From Paenibacillus pinistramenti (lineage in GTDB: Bacteria; Bacillota; Bacilli; Paenibacillales; Paenibacillaceae), in the NCBI RefSeq assembly GCF_005869875.1, contig NZ_VAWG01000002.1:1-64000 (forward strand): a stretch of 64,000 nucleotides of DNA, given 5' to 3'. Shown piece after piece: positions 43,317 through 51,386 of this stretch (position 1 is the stretch's first letter; each line of letters starts with the position of its first letter). A model generated the notes under the pieces. It saw only the letters and a list, made by a program, of their open reading frames with translations. It was not told the DNA's origin and ran no database searches. The position numbers were made by a program, and so were the translations under genes.

Positions 43317-44006
43317 ATGGCCAATCAATTAGTCTGGATTGAAGGGAAAGATTCGAGTTACGGGGATTCGTTAATTAAAAGGCTTGAAAGAGCCGGCTAT
43401 CAGGTATGTCGTTTGGCTGTGAATGACGCGCCCGAAGCGCATGCAATGGTGCTGCATCCGGACCTGGTCTTGATTGACATTGACGGCAGAGGTCCTGAAG
43501 AAATTACAGGATTAGTCCACCTTCATAGGAAGGAGGAGAATCTGCAGTATCCCGTAATTGCGATAACAAAAAGCCCCTCGACTGAGGAGCTGCAGATGGC
43601 TTTTTCAGCCGGGGTGAATGATTATTTAGGCAAGGATACGCCTATTGAAGAGCTAACTGCTCGCATCACCAATTTAATCAGCTTGTTCGAGCGGCTGGAG
43701 CTTGGCGATCATGAATATCTGAATTATGAGGATCTTACAATAGAGCTTAATCAACGCAGGGTATTCAGAGCCGGTGAAGAAATTATGCTAACTCCGAAAG
43801 AGTTCGAGCTGCTGTTGTTTCTCGTACGCCGCAGTAACCAAATTTGCAGCCGCGAAGCGGTTCTGCAGGAGGTTTGGGGCTATGATTTTGCCGGGAAAAC
43901 CAATGTGGTTGATGTCTATATTAAGCATATCCGGGCCAAAATAGACGCGGGCCGCCGGCATAAACTGCTGCATACCGTTAGAGGTGCTGGTTATATGCTG
44001 CAGTAG
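43317..44006 (+). CDS. OmpR-family response regulator with atypical receiver
   Basis: A 229-residue two-domain regulator. The receiver (about 1-120) keeps the presumed phosphorylation Asp in LVLIDIDGRGP and the Lys in AITKSPS, but the acidic pair near residues 8-12 is WIEGKD rather than the usual DD, so signalling may be weak or non-canonical. The winged-helix output domain is typical: LTPKEFELLLFLVRRSNQICSREAVLQEVWGY and VDVYIKHIRAKI. GGGGTGA precedes ATG 43317. No histidine kinase gene is adjacent. It lies 107 bases after the Tad-like operon and could control it. Confidence 0.9.
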   Translation: MANQLVWIEGKDSSYGDSLIKRLERAGYQVCRLAVNDAPEAHAMVLHPDLVLIDIDGRGPEEITGLVHLHRKEENLQYPVIAITKSPSTEELQMAFSAGVNDYLGKDTPIEELTARITNLISLFERLELGDHEYLNYEDLTIELNQRRVFRAGEEIMLTPKEFELLLFLVRRSNQICSREAVLQEVWGYDFAGKTNVVDVYIKHIRAKIDAGRRHKLLHTVRGAGYMLQ

Positions 44007-44030
44007 CCGGGGCCCGGCAAATTGCTGGAA

Positions 44031-44723
44031 TTACAACACGCGGCGTGCTTTGAGATAAGTCTTCTTCCAGTTGCTGGAGTTAAGGTTCGAAATGATCACA
44101 CCCGGCGAACCGTAAGTGTGCAAAATTTTGCCGTTGCCCGCATAGATAGCGACATGTGTAACATTGCTGCCATTAGCGCGGCTGCCGCTGGAGAAGAAGA
44201 CAAGATCGCCTACTTTCAGGTTGGCTTTGGAGACGGCAACGCCTACTTTCGATTGATCCACAGAGGTGCGCGGCAAGGTAATTCCAAAATGCTTGAATAC
44301 GTATTTAGTGAATGACGAGCAGTCGAAGTTTTTGGTTGTTGAAGTTGAAGCGCCGAATTTATAGGGTGTACCCAGAAATCTTTTTCCATAGTCAATAATG
44401 CTCTGACCCTTGGAAGCAGCTGTACTGTCCGCATTGATAGTGTTGTCATTGAGATCGGAAGCAGTGAGATCGGAAGCTGTGAGATCGGAATCGGTATTCG
44501 AATTCTGCGTATCAATTGTATTAAGTGTATCAATCTTATTAAGTGTATCAAGAGAATCAAGTGTGATGGGATTGTTCAAATATTCATAAGCAGTTGCAGT
44601 AGCTGTATCGTTAGCAGCCGCATAGGCTGATGCTTGTCCACCAAACATATAAGCTGTGAGTCCTACAGAAGCGCAAATACCAACTGTCATTACTTTCTTG
44701 CAGAGTCCTTGAACTTTAATCAT
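44031..44723 (-). CDS. Secreted NlpC/P60 (C40) peptidoglycan peptidase
   Basis: A 230-residue exported enzyme. A signal peptide (about 1-36, ending near QASAYA) is followed by a low-complexity, Thr/Asp/Leu-rich linker with repeats such as LDTLNKIDTLNTIDT and a C-terminal NlpC/P60 domain with catalytic Cys in KNFDCSSFTKYVF, His in HVAIYAGN and the third polar residue near HTYGSP. It would cut stem-peptide bonds of peptidoglycan. AGGAGG lies 12 bases before the ATG. It is convergent with the response regulator gene, which ends only 24 bases away. Confidence 0.93.
   Translation of the reverse strand: MIKVQGLCKKVMTVGICASVGLTAYMFGGQASAYAAANDTATATAYEYLNNPITLDSLDTLNKIDTLNTIDTQNSNTDSDLTASDLTASDLNDNTINADSTAASKGQSIIDYGKRFLGTPYKFGASTSTTKNFDCSSFTKYVFKHFGITLPRTSVDQSKVGVAVSKANLKVGDLVFFSSGSRANGSNVTHVAIYAGNGKILHTYGSPGVIISNLNSSNWKKTYLKARRVL
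44451..44495 (-). repeat. Three 15-bp tandem repeats in the linker of the NlpC/P60 gene
   Basis: Copies on the plus strand: GAGATCGGAAGCAGT (44451-44465), GAGATCGGAAGCTGT (44466-44480) and GAGATCGGAATCGGT (44481-44495). They encode an (S/T)-D-L-T-A type repeat in frame, so copy-number change would alter linker length without a frameshift. Confidence 0.85.
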
Positions 44724-45037
44724 TTGTGAGTTCCTCCTGATGTTGTATTCTCGGGCCTGCTCAAAGTATAACAGCTTCTTAACCTTCTAGGATCTTCCAC
44801 GGACACGAGAAGCCCAGCGGCATCAACCGTTTGATCTGCTTTATTAAAAATAGATTAAAAATTACAAAAATTTAAGAAATGAATTTTACTTAACAACGAA
44901 AAAAGGCTCGAAACCCTAACAGCGTAGAGGTTTGAGCCTTTTATTTCACGTTTTTCAGCGAAAGTAAAAAGATTACAATTTTGTTACTCATCACACGGCA
45001 TTAATGTTACCAGTACCCCGGCTTCACAAAGCTTGCC
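44724..45037. other. Gene-free spacer upstream of the NlpC/P60 gene
   Basis: About 314 bases. It holds the minus-strand ribosome binding site of the NlpC/P60 gene, a possible TATACT -10 element near 44768, and the hairpin at 44900-44946. I looked for a c-di-AMP (ydaO) riboswitch, common before such genes, and did not find its conserved core. Confidence 0.55.
44900..44946. terminator. Bidirectional-looking terminator
   Basis: AAAAAGGCTCGAAACC pairs with GGTTTGAGCCTTTT around a 13-base loop, with A and T runs on both sides. On the minus strand it ends the thiamine pyrophosphokinase transcript. Confidence 0.92.
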
Positions 45038-45682
45038 TCAATCCTTGCTCTGAACAATCAGCAGAAGGCCGCTCTCGATGCGTATGGTTCCCTGTTCGTT
45101 CTCGAGCTTATTGCTGATTCCAAGGGATTGCCCCATCCTGAGCGAGGCGTTGTCCAGTTTGTATTCGAACCCCTCCAGGGTGATTCCCGTCACTTCAGGA
45201 GTCATAGGCAGCAGAGAGATATAGGTGTAACCGCGGCTTTCGACCACTGCCGAAGAACCGGTTAAAGTAATGTAGTTATTTTTGTCCCAGATGGAGCTGG
45301 AAACTTGGTGCTGGAGGGCTCTAAGCATCATTTGGATGTTGGCCAGGGAATGATCAAAACGGCTGCCAAGAACTCCGAACATCAGTATTTCTGACGGCTG
45401 CCGATTTAAGGCAATGTCAAAGGCGAGTTCAGCGTCGGTTAAGTCTTTATTGACCGCATCCACCGCTTTAACCTCACGGCATACCTCTTTCAGCTGGCTG
45501 AATTGATCGGGAGTCATGGAGTCAAAGTCACCTACGGCGATATCAGGAACAATTCCGTTCTGCATCAGAAAATAAGCCCCGAAATCCGCTCCGATAATAT
45601 AATCGCCCTCTCGAATGTGCTCTTTAAAGTCCGGAATAATATTGCCTCCGGCAAATATAAGTACCCGATTTGAAGATGTCAT
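45038..45682 (-). CDS. thiN: Thiamine pyrophosphokinase
   Basis: Makes thiamine diphosphate from thiamine and ATP. The 214-residue protein has the family motifs IIGADFGAYFLMQNGI, VGDFDSMTP (near residue 52), KDLTDAELAFDIAL, GVLGSRFDHSLANI and the beta-sandwich substrate domain ending with RIESGLLLI. AAGGAGAG precedes ATG 45682. It is transcribed alone, away from the TRIC-type channel gene. Confidence 0.95.
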   Translation of the reverse strand: MTSSNRVLIFAGGNIIPDFKEHIREGDYIIGADFGAYFLMQNGIVPDIAVGDFDSMTPDQFSQLKEVCREVKAVDAVNKDLTDAELAFDIALNRQPSEILMFGVLGSRFDHSLANIQMMLRALQHQVSSSIWDKNNYITLTGSSAVVESRGYTYISLLPMTPEVTGITLEGFEYKLDNASLRMGQSLGISNKLENEQGTIRIESGLLLIVQSKD

Positions 45683-45834
45683 TATTGATCTCTCCTTGCT
45701 GCGTTTTGGAAGCTTATGTATTAGACTATAGTCAGTTATAGTATAGAACAGATTTTTTGGTTGTACAATTTGGAAGGAAAAGCTACAATGTTAACGTCAT
45801 ATGTGAGATTGCGGAGAGGAACGAAGCAGGGGAA

Positions 45835-46503
45835 ATGGAGCTATTTGAACTTTTCAGCATTATTGGTACGGTCGCGTTTGCTGTGTCCGGAGCTCTTGTT
45901 GCCATGGAAGAGGAATACGATGTGCTTGGCGTTGTCGTGCTGGGGCTTGCAACTGCATTTGGGGGAGGGATTCTGAGAAACATTTTGATCGGAGTTCCCG
46001 TAACCACCATTTGGACCCAAGGGCCGCTTATGCTGGTGGCGTGTATTTCAATTGCTGCCGCCTTTCTCGTTCCTGTTTCCTGGATACGTCATTGGAAGAG
46101 GGCGGAGGCATGGCTGGATGCTATTGGTCTAGGTGCTTTTGCAATTCAAGGGGCATTGTATGCGGTGAAGATGAATCATCCGGTAAGTGCGGTGGCAGTC
46201 GCTGCCTTGTTAACGGGCGTTGGCGGCGGAATCATCCGCGATCTGCTGGCTGGCCGCAAGCCGGTCGTTCTGCGGGACGAAATTTATGCTGTATGGGCCA
46301 TTATTGGCGGGCTGGCAGTTGCATTTGGCTGGTCTAAGACAACGGCTGAAATGATTGTGCTGTTTGTAGTGATCGTCTGCTCTCGCATGCTGTCTGTTCA
46401 TTACCGCTGGAAGCTGCCGAGAAGATCGCTCAAGAATAGTCTGTTCACCGGAAAAACGGAAAGTGCTGAAATGAGCATGAAAGAACAAAAGGCCTCGTCT
46501 TGA
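45835..46503 (+). CDS. TRIC-family cation channel protein (YvgT/UPF0126-like)
   Basis: A 222-residue membrane protein with about seven TM segments arranged as two inverted repeats: LFSIIGTVAFAVSGALVAME ... VLGLATAFGGGILRNIL and the later DAIGLGAFAIQGALYAVK ... ALLTGVGGGIIRDLLAG. The paired GGG(I)(L/I)R motifs are the hallmark of prokaryotic TRIC channels, which pass potassium. Start ATG 45835; the in-frame upstream extension has no ribosome binding site. The stop codon lies inside the following terminator. Confidence 0.92.
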   Translation: MELFELFSIIGTVAFAVSGALVAMEEEYDVLGVVVLGLATAFGGGILRNILIGVPVTTIWTQGPLMLVACISIAAAFLVPVSWIRHWKRAEAWLDAIGLGAFAIQGALYAVKMNHPVSAVAVAALLTGVGGGIIRDLLAGRKPVVLRDEIYAVWAIIGGLAVAFGWSKTTAEMIVLFVVIVCSRMLSVHYRWKLPRRSLKNSLFTGKTESAEMSMKEQKASS

Positions 46504-46518
46504 CGACAAGGCCTTTTT
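46487..46518. terminator. Bidirectional terminator between the TRIC gene and the esterase gene
   Basis: AAAAGGCCT at 46487-46495 pairs with AGGCCTTTT at about 46509-46517, flanked by A and T runs. The TRIC gene's stop codon (46501-46503) is in the loop. Confidence 0.9.
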
Positions 46519-46537
46519 TCAATTATTTGCAAAACTT

Positions 46538-47266
46538 CTATTTAAGGAAGTGGCGAAGCGCGCCGGGCAGCTCCTGCTGCCAGAAGCCCCATAGATGCTT
46601 CCCGTCTTTTTCATAATAAACGACTTTTGCTCCGCGCTTCTCCAGCAGTTCTTTGGTTCTGCGGTTCAGGTCAACAAAATCGTAAATTCCGGTGTCGGTC
46701 TGGTAGTCGCGCTCCTGCAGCCCAACAACCATATACAAGCTGAGAGAGGAGAGATCCGTCTCTGCTGCAATTATTTCCTGGCTGGGGATGTAAAAGGCTC
46801 CCGAAAGGGTAATGATCTTGGAGAACATGTCTTTGTGCTTTAGTGCAATGTGAAGCGAAACAGATCCGCCTAGCGAATCGCCGGCTAAAATGCGGTCCTC
46901 GGCTGTGCGGCGCACGGGATAATTCTTTTCCACATAGGGAATAATTTCTTCAGTAAAACAAGAAACATAAGCCTCATGACGGCTGCCGAAAGGAGCGTAC
47001 TCCTGGGTTCTGACCTTCACATTGACTTCAACGCCTACAATAATGAAAGGCTCGATGTCTTCATCTAAAATAAGCTGGTTTGCGTAAGTGGCAATCCGCC
47101 CAAAGTTGAAAAATTCCTCGCCGTCCTGGCAGTACACCACAGGATAACTCAGCAGTTCGTTGTAACCAGGAGGAAGGTAAATGCGCAGCTTGCGCGTTTC
47201 GTTTAAAAAATGGCTGTGAATCTCGTGTTTAACGACAGTTCGCTTGAGATAGCGGCTATCTGTCAT
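46538..47266 (-). CDS. Alpha/beta hydrolase esterase (esterase D/enterochelin esterase-like)
   Basis: A 242-residue putative esterase. It shows LRIYLPPGYN, YPVVYCQDGEEFFNFGR, EDRILAGDSLGGSVSLHIAL with the nucleophile Ser in GDSLGG (near 125), and the His in KDGKHLWGFWQQELP. The form matches the esterase family that includes siderophore esterases and Paenibacillus/Bacillus YbbA-type enzymes; the substrate is not known. ATG 47266 lies 9 bases after AGGGAGA; the GTG at 47275 touches that site and is less likely. Confidence 0.9.
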   Translation of the reverse strand: MTDSRYLKRTVVKHEIHSHFLNETRKLRIYLPPGYNELLSYPVVYCQDGEEFFNFGRIATYANQLILDEDIEPFIIVGVEVNVKVRTQEYAPFGSRHEAYVSCFTEEIIPYVEKNYPVRRTAEDRILAGDSLGGSVSLHIALKHKDMFSKIITLSGAFYIPSQEIIAAETDLSSLSLYMVVGLQERDYQTDTGIYDFVDLNRRTKELLEKRGAKVVYYEKDGKHLWGFWQQELPGALRHFLK

Positions 47267-47435
47267 TTTCGTCACTCTCCCTTTTGATTTTGCAATTGCA
47301 GGCGTGATCAGGTAAGATTATCCATGGAGCATGAACACGCTTTCTGTTGTGACAATTCTCACTTCTGTTATACAATTACCGAAACACTGTTATATATACA
47401 AAGAATAGTTCCGGATACATTTTTCAGGATATCCT

Positions 47436-47465
47436 TTGACGAAACTGATATAACAGGAGTATAAT
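47436..47465 (+). promoter_or_regulatory. pdh operon promoter
   Basis: TTGACG at 47436-47441 and TATAAT at 47460-47465 are 18 bases apart. Transcription would begin near 47472, 46 bases before the pdhA start. Confidence 0.8.
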
Positions 47466-47517
47466 AATTCTATAACAGCGGAACATGATATTCAAATTTT
47501 TTGTCGAGGTGAAAAGC

Positions 47518-48585
47518 ATGAGCAAGGTTCCTTATGAAGTATACACGGAGGAAGTAGAAGCTTTGTCCGTACTCTCTCCGGACGGCGAAATTATTAATCC
47601 AGATAAAGTACCCGACCTGACTGATGATCAATTGAAAGAAGTAATGTACCGTATGGTATTTACTCGTACTTGGGACGAACGCGCCATCAACCTGGGCCGC
47701 CAAGGACGTCTTGGTTTCTATGCTCCGGTTTCCGGTCAGGAAGCTACAATGGTGGGCAGTGAATTTGCATTGCAGAAAGAAGACTTCGTATGTCCGGGTT
47801 ACCGTGATATGCCGCAAATCGTTTGGCACGGCCTTCCGCTTTACCAAGCATTCCTGTATTCCCGCGGCCATCAGCATGGCGGCCAGATTCCTGAAGGTGT
47901 TAACGTGCTTATGCCGCAGATCATCATCGGTGCACAAATTCTGCATGCGATGGGTATTGCAATGGGCTTCAAACTGAAGAAGCAAAAGCAAGTCGCAATC
48001 ACTTACACAGGTGACGGCGGTTCTTCCGAAGGCGACTTCTACGAAGGTTTGAACTATGCTGGGGCATTTAAGCTGCCGGTTATTTTCTTTGTTCAAAACA
48101 ACGGCTATGCCATCACAACTCCATTTGCCAAACAAACAGGCGCTTTGTCTATTGCACATAAAGCGGTTGCTGCTGGTATTAAGGGCGTTAAGATTGACGG
48201 CATGGACGTATTTGCGGTTATCAAAGCCGTTCAAGAAGCTGCAGAACGTGCACGCAACGGTGAAGGCGCTACGCTGATCGAAGCTGTAACTTACCGTTTC
48301 CGTCCTCACTCCCTGTCTGACGATACTTCCAAGTACCGTACGAAAGAAGAAGAAGGACAATGGAGCGAGAAAGATCCGATTAACCGTCTTGCCAAGTACC
48401 TGGAGAAGAAAGGTCTTTGGACGGAAGAAGATACGCTGCGTGTGAAAGATGAAGCGAAAGCGAAAGTGAACGAGCAGATTAAGAAGGCTGAACAAACCGA
48501 GAAGATGACCATCCCTGGTTTGATTGACAGCATGTTTGAGAACACGCCTAAACATCTTGAAGAGCAAAAAGCAGAGTACAAATAA
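47518..48585 (+). CDS. pdhA: Pyruvate dehydrogenase E1 alpha subunit
   Basis: Thiamine diphosphate-dependent decarboxylase subunit of the pyruvate dehydrogenase complex (355 residues). TPP-binding motif: GDGGSSEGDFYEGLNYAG ... NNGYAI near residues 160-200; also PGYRDMPQIVWHGLPL and the phosphorylation-loop-like YRFRPHSLSDDTSKYR. ATG 47518 is preceded by GAGGTG; an in-frame ATG at 47485 is less well placed. Codon use shifts to GCT/GTT/CGT-rich triplets from here through pdhD, as in highly expressed genes. Confidence 0.97.
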   Translation: MSKVPYEVYTEEVEALSVLSPDGEIINPDKVPDLTDDQLKEVMYRMVFTRTWDERAINLGRQGRLGFYAPVSGQEATMVGSEFALQKEDFVCPGYRDMPQIVWHGLPLYQAFLYSRGHQHGGQIPEGVNVLMPQIIIGAQILHAMGIAMGFKLKKQKQVAITYTGDGGSSEGDFYEGLNYAGAFKLPVIFFVQNNGYAITTPFAKQTGALSIAHKAVAAGIKGVKIDGMDVFAVIKAVQEAAERARNGEGATLIEAVTYRFRPHSLSDDTSKYRTKEEEGQWSEKDPINRLAKYLEKKGLWTEEDTLRVKDEAKAKVNEQIKKAEQTEKMTIPGLIDSMFENTPKHLEEQKAEYK

Positions 48586-48609
48586 GATCGGACCTTATAT
48601 CCGCCAGTC

Positions 48610-48655
48610 TCCGCCGGCTGCAGCTTCTTACATATTGGAAGGGCTGCCGGTGAAT
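48610..48655 (+). other. Possible stem-loop between pdhA and pdhB
   Basis: CCGGCTGCAGCTTC and GAAGGGCTGCCGG pair imperfectly around TTACATATTG. No T run follows. It may stabilise or cleave the pdhA message relative to pdhBCD. The 140-base pdhA-pdhB gap is the longest in the operon. Confidence 0.45.
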
Positions 48656-48725
48656 GGCTGTCTGGATTGATCCATAGATTTGAACGTGAACGTGATGAGT
48701 TAATTGTTAAGGAGGAGTAATAGCA

Positions 48726-49703
48726 ATGGCACAAATGAATATGAAAGAAGCGATCCGCGACGCAATGCGCGTTGAACTGGAACGCGACCCGAGCGTTGTA
48801 ATCTTCGGGGAAGACGTAGGCCATGTCGGCGGTGTATTCCGCGCAACTGAAAGTCTGCAGAAGCAATTTGGTGAAGAACGTGTATTCGATACTCCGCTGG
48901 CTGAATCCGCGATCGGCGGTTTGGCTGTTGGTTTGGGTATTCAGGGATTCCGCCCGGTTGCCGAAATCCAATTTGTCGGATTTATTTTTGAAGCTCTGGA
49001 CCAGATCGTAGTTCAGGCAGCGCGCATGCGTTACCGTTCCGGCGGACGCTACAACGCTCCAATCGTATTCCGCACTCCATACGGCGGCGGTGTTAAAGCG
49101 GCTGAGCTGCATACCGACGCTTTGGAAGGTTTGATTGCTCAAACTCCGGGTATTAAGCTGGTAATTCCTTCTAACCCTTATGATGCAAAAGGTCTGATGA
49201 TCTCTGCTATCCGCGATAATGACCCTGTGTTCTTTATGGAGCACTTGAACCTTTATCATGCATTCCGTGATGAAGTGCCTGAAGGCGACTATACTGTTGA
49301 GCTTGGCAAAGCAAAAATTGTACGTGAAGGTTCCGATGTAACGATCATTGCATACGGCATGATGGTACACACTGCACTCAAAGCGGCAGACGAGCTTGAG
49401 AAAACGGGTGTTAAGGCTGAAGTAATTGACCTGCGCACTTTGGTGCCGCTCGATATTGATACAATTGTGGCTTCCGTTAAGAAGACTAACCGCGCAATCG
49501 TGGTTCAGGAAGCTCAAAAATCCGCAGGTATTGCTGCGGAAGTGATTGCTCAAATCAATGAAAAAGCGATTCTTCACTTGGAAGCGCCTGTTCTTCGTGT
49601 TACTCCGCCGGATACCATTTATCCGTTTGCGCAAATCGAAGATGCATGGCTCCCGACTCCAGCACGTATCATTGATGCAGTTCAGAAAGTTCGTGAATTT
49701 TAA
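48726..49703 (+). CDS. pdhB: Pyruvate dehydrogenase E1 beta subunit
   Basis: The 325-residue partner of PdhA. Motifs: [72 protein letters not shown] and the C-terminal transketolase domain ([22 protein letters not shown]). With PdhA it forms the E1 heterotetramer with two TPP sites. AAGGAGGAG precedes ATG 48726. Confidence 0.98.
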   Translation: MAQMNMKEAIRDAMRVELERDPSVVIFGEDVGHVGGVFRATESLQKQFGEERVFDTPLAESAIGGLAVGLGIQGFRPVAEIQFVGFIFEALDQIVVQAARMRYRSGGRYNAPIVFRTPYGGGVKAAELHTDALEGLIAQTPGIKLVIPSNPYDAKGLMISAIRDNDPVFFMEHLNLYHAFRDEVPEGDYTVELGKAKIVREGSDVTIIAYGMMVHTALKAADELEKTGVKAEVIDLRTLVPLDIDTIVASVKKTNRAIVVQEAQKSAGIAAEVIAQINEKAILHLEAPVLRVTPPDTIYPFAQIEDAWLPTPARIIDAVQKVREF

Positions 49704-49733
49704 TTAATCATCATTCCAGAGGAGGTCTTCCTG

Positions 49734-51383
49734 GTGGCAAAATTTGAATACCGCTTTCCCGAATTGGGGGAAGGTTTGCATGAAGGCGAAATTATTAAGA
49801 TGCATATCAAGCCGGGGGATAAAGTAACCGACGAAGATATTATTATGGAAGTACAGAACGACAAGGCCGTAGTTGAAGTTCCTTGTCCGGTGAACGGCGT
49901 CGTTCAAGAAGTGTTCGGCACTGACGGTGCGGTTTTCCGCGTAGGTCAAGTAGTTGCTGTTATTGAAGCGGAAGGCGAGCTTCCTGAACAAGCTGCTTCC
50001 GAGGCACACAGTGAGCCAGCTCCAGCGGCTCCAGCAGCAGCTCCAGCTCCAGCTCCAGCAGCATCTGCGGGTTCCTCCAAGTTCCAATACCTGTTCCCTG
50101 AACTGGGTGAAGGACTTCATGAGGGCGAAATCATTAAAATGCACATCAAACCAGGCGATAAAGTGACTGATGAGGACATCATCATGGAAGTTCAAAACGA
50201 CAAAGCTGTCGTTGAAGTTCCTTGTCCGGTAAATGGTACTGTGCTTGAAGTGTTTGGTAAAGACGGTGCAGTATTCCGCGTAGGTCAGGTAGTTGCTGTT
50301 ATCGACGCAGAAGGTGAAGTTCCTGATCAAGCTGGTCATGAATCTGCTCCTGCACAGGCTGCTGCACAAGAAGCTGACGCAGCTAAAGGCGGCGCCAACA
50401 CAAACGCTTCTACAGTTCCAGGTGCTCCAAACGCTGAAGTACTGGCTACTCCTGGCGTTCGTAAATTTGCGCGTGAACAGGGCGTAGACCTGTCGCTCGT
50501 TAAAGGCAGCGGCAAAGCTGGAAGAATTACACGCGAAGACGTTGAAGCCTTCAAGAAAGGCGGCTCCGCAGCAGCTGCTCCTGCAACGCAAGCGGCGGCA
50601 TCTTCAGCTTCTGCACCAGCAGCTTCCGCAGCAGCTCCTAAAGCGGCTCCAGCAGCATCTGCACCAGCAGCGGCTGCCAACGGAGAAGAAGAGCGTGTAC
50701 CATTTAAAGGTATCCGCAAAGCGATCTCCAATGCGATGGTTAAATCGGCTTACACAGCTCCGCACGTTACCATTATGGACGAAGTTGATGTAACCGAGCT
50801 GGTAGCGTTCCGTACCCGCATCAAGCCAATCGCTGAGAAGAAAGGTACAAAAGTTACTTATCTTCCATTCATCGTTAAAGCCTTGGTTGCAGCTTCCCGC
50901 AAGTTCCCAGCGCTTAACGCTACCATTGATGAAGAGAACAATGAAATTGTTTATAAGAAATACTACAACATCGGTATTGCTACCGATACAGATAACGGCT
51001 TGATCGTTCCAGTTATCAAAGATGCCGACCGTAAGAGCATTTGGATGATTGCTGACGCCATCCGCGATCTGGCTGGCCGCGGCCGTGACGGCAAATTGTC
51101 TCCGGCTGAAATGAAAGGCAGCTCGATTTCCATCACGAACATCGGTTCCGCAGGCGGTATGTTCTTTACTCCGATCATCAACTATCCTGAGGTTGCGATC
51201 CTGGGTACTGGCCGTATTTCCCAAAAACCTGTTGTGAAAAATGGCGAAATTGTTGTTGCTCCTGTAATGGCTCTTTCCCTGAGCTTTGACCACCGTCTGA
51301 TTGACGGCGCAACGGCTCAAAATTTCATGAACTACATTAAAGAGCTGCTCGCTAATCCAGAGCTGCTTGTTATGGAGGTGTAA
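49734..51383 (+). CDS. pdhC: Dihydrolipoamide acetyltransferase (E2) with two lipoyl domains
   Basis: The 549-residue core acyltransferase of the complex. Two lipoyl domains (about 1-80 and 117-197) are almost identical in sequence, each with the lipoyl-Lys motif QNDKAVVEVP; a peripheral-subunit-binding domain follows (TPGVRKFAREQGVDLSLV, about 228-262), then Ala/Pro-rich linkers and the catalytic domain ending with DHRLIDGATAQNF, whose His is catalytic. Bacillus E2 usually has one lipoyl domain, so the duplication is notable. GTG start, GGAGG upstream; the stop is 3 bases before pdhD. Confidence 0.97.
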   Translation: MAKFEYRFPELGEGLHEGEIIKMHIKPGDKVTDEDIIMEVQNDKAVVEVPCPVNGVVQEVFGTDGAVFRVGQVVAVIEAEGELPEQAASEAHSEPAPAAPAAAPAPAPAASAGSSKFQYLFPELGEGLHEGEIIKMHIKPGDKVTDEDIIMEVQNDKAVVEVPCPVNGTVLEVFGKDGAVFRVGQVVAVIDAEGEVPDQAGHESAPAQAAAQEADAAKGGANTNASTVPGAPNAEVLATPGVRKFAREQGVDLSLVKGSGKAGRITREDVEAFKKGGSAAAAPATQAAASSASAPAASAAAPKAAPAASAPAAAANGEEERVPFKGIRKAISNAMVKSAYTAPHVTIMDEVDVTELVAFRTRIKPIAEKKGTKVTYLPFIVKALVAASRKFPALNATIDEENNEIVYKKYYNIGIATDTDNGLIVPVIKDADRKSIWMIADAIRDLAGRGRDGKLSPAEMKGSSISITNIGSAGGMFFTPIINYPEVAILGTGRISQKPVVKNGEIVVAPVMALSLSFDHRLIDGATAQNFMNYIKELLANPELLVMEV

Positions 51384-51386
51384 GTA

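Noticed and set aside
44724-44900. Possible c-di-AMP (ydaO) riboswitch before the NlpC/P60 gene
   Set aside because: The conserved core segments of that class are not seen; only a promoter-like element and the ribosome binding site.
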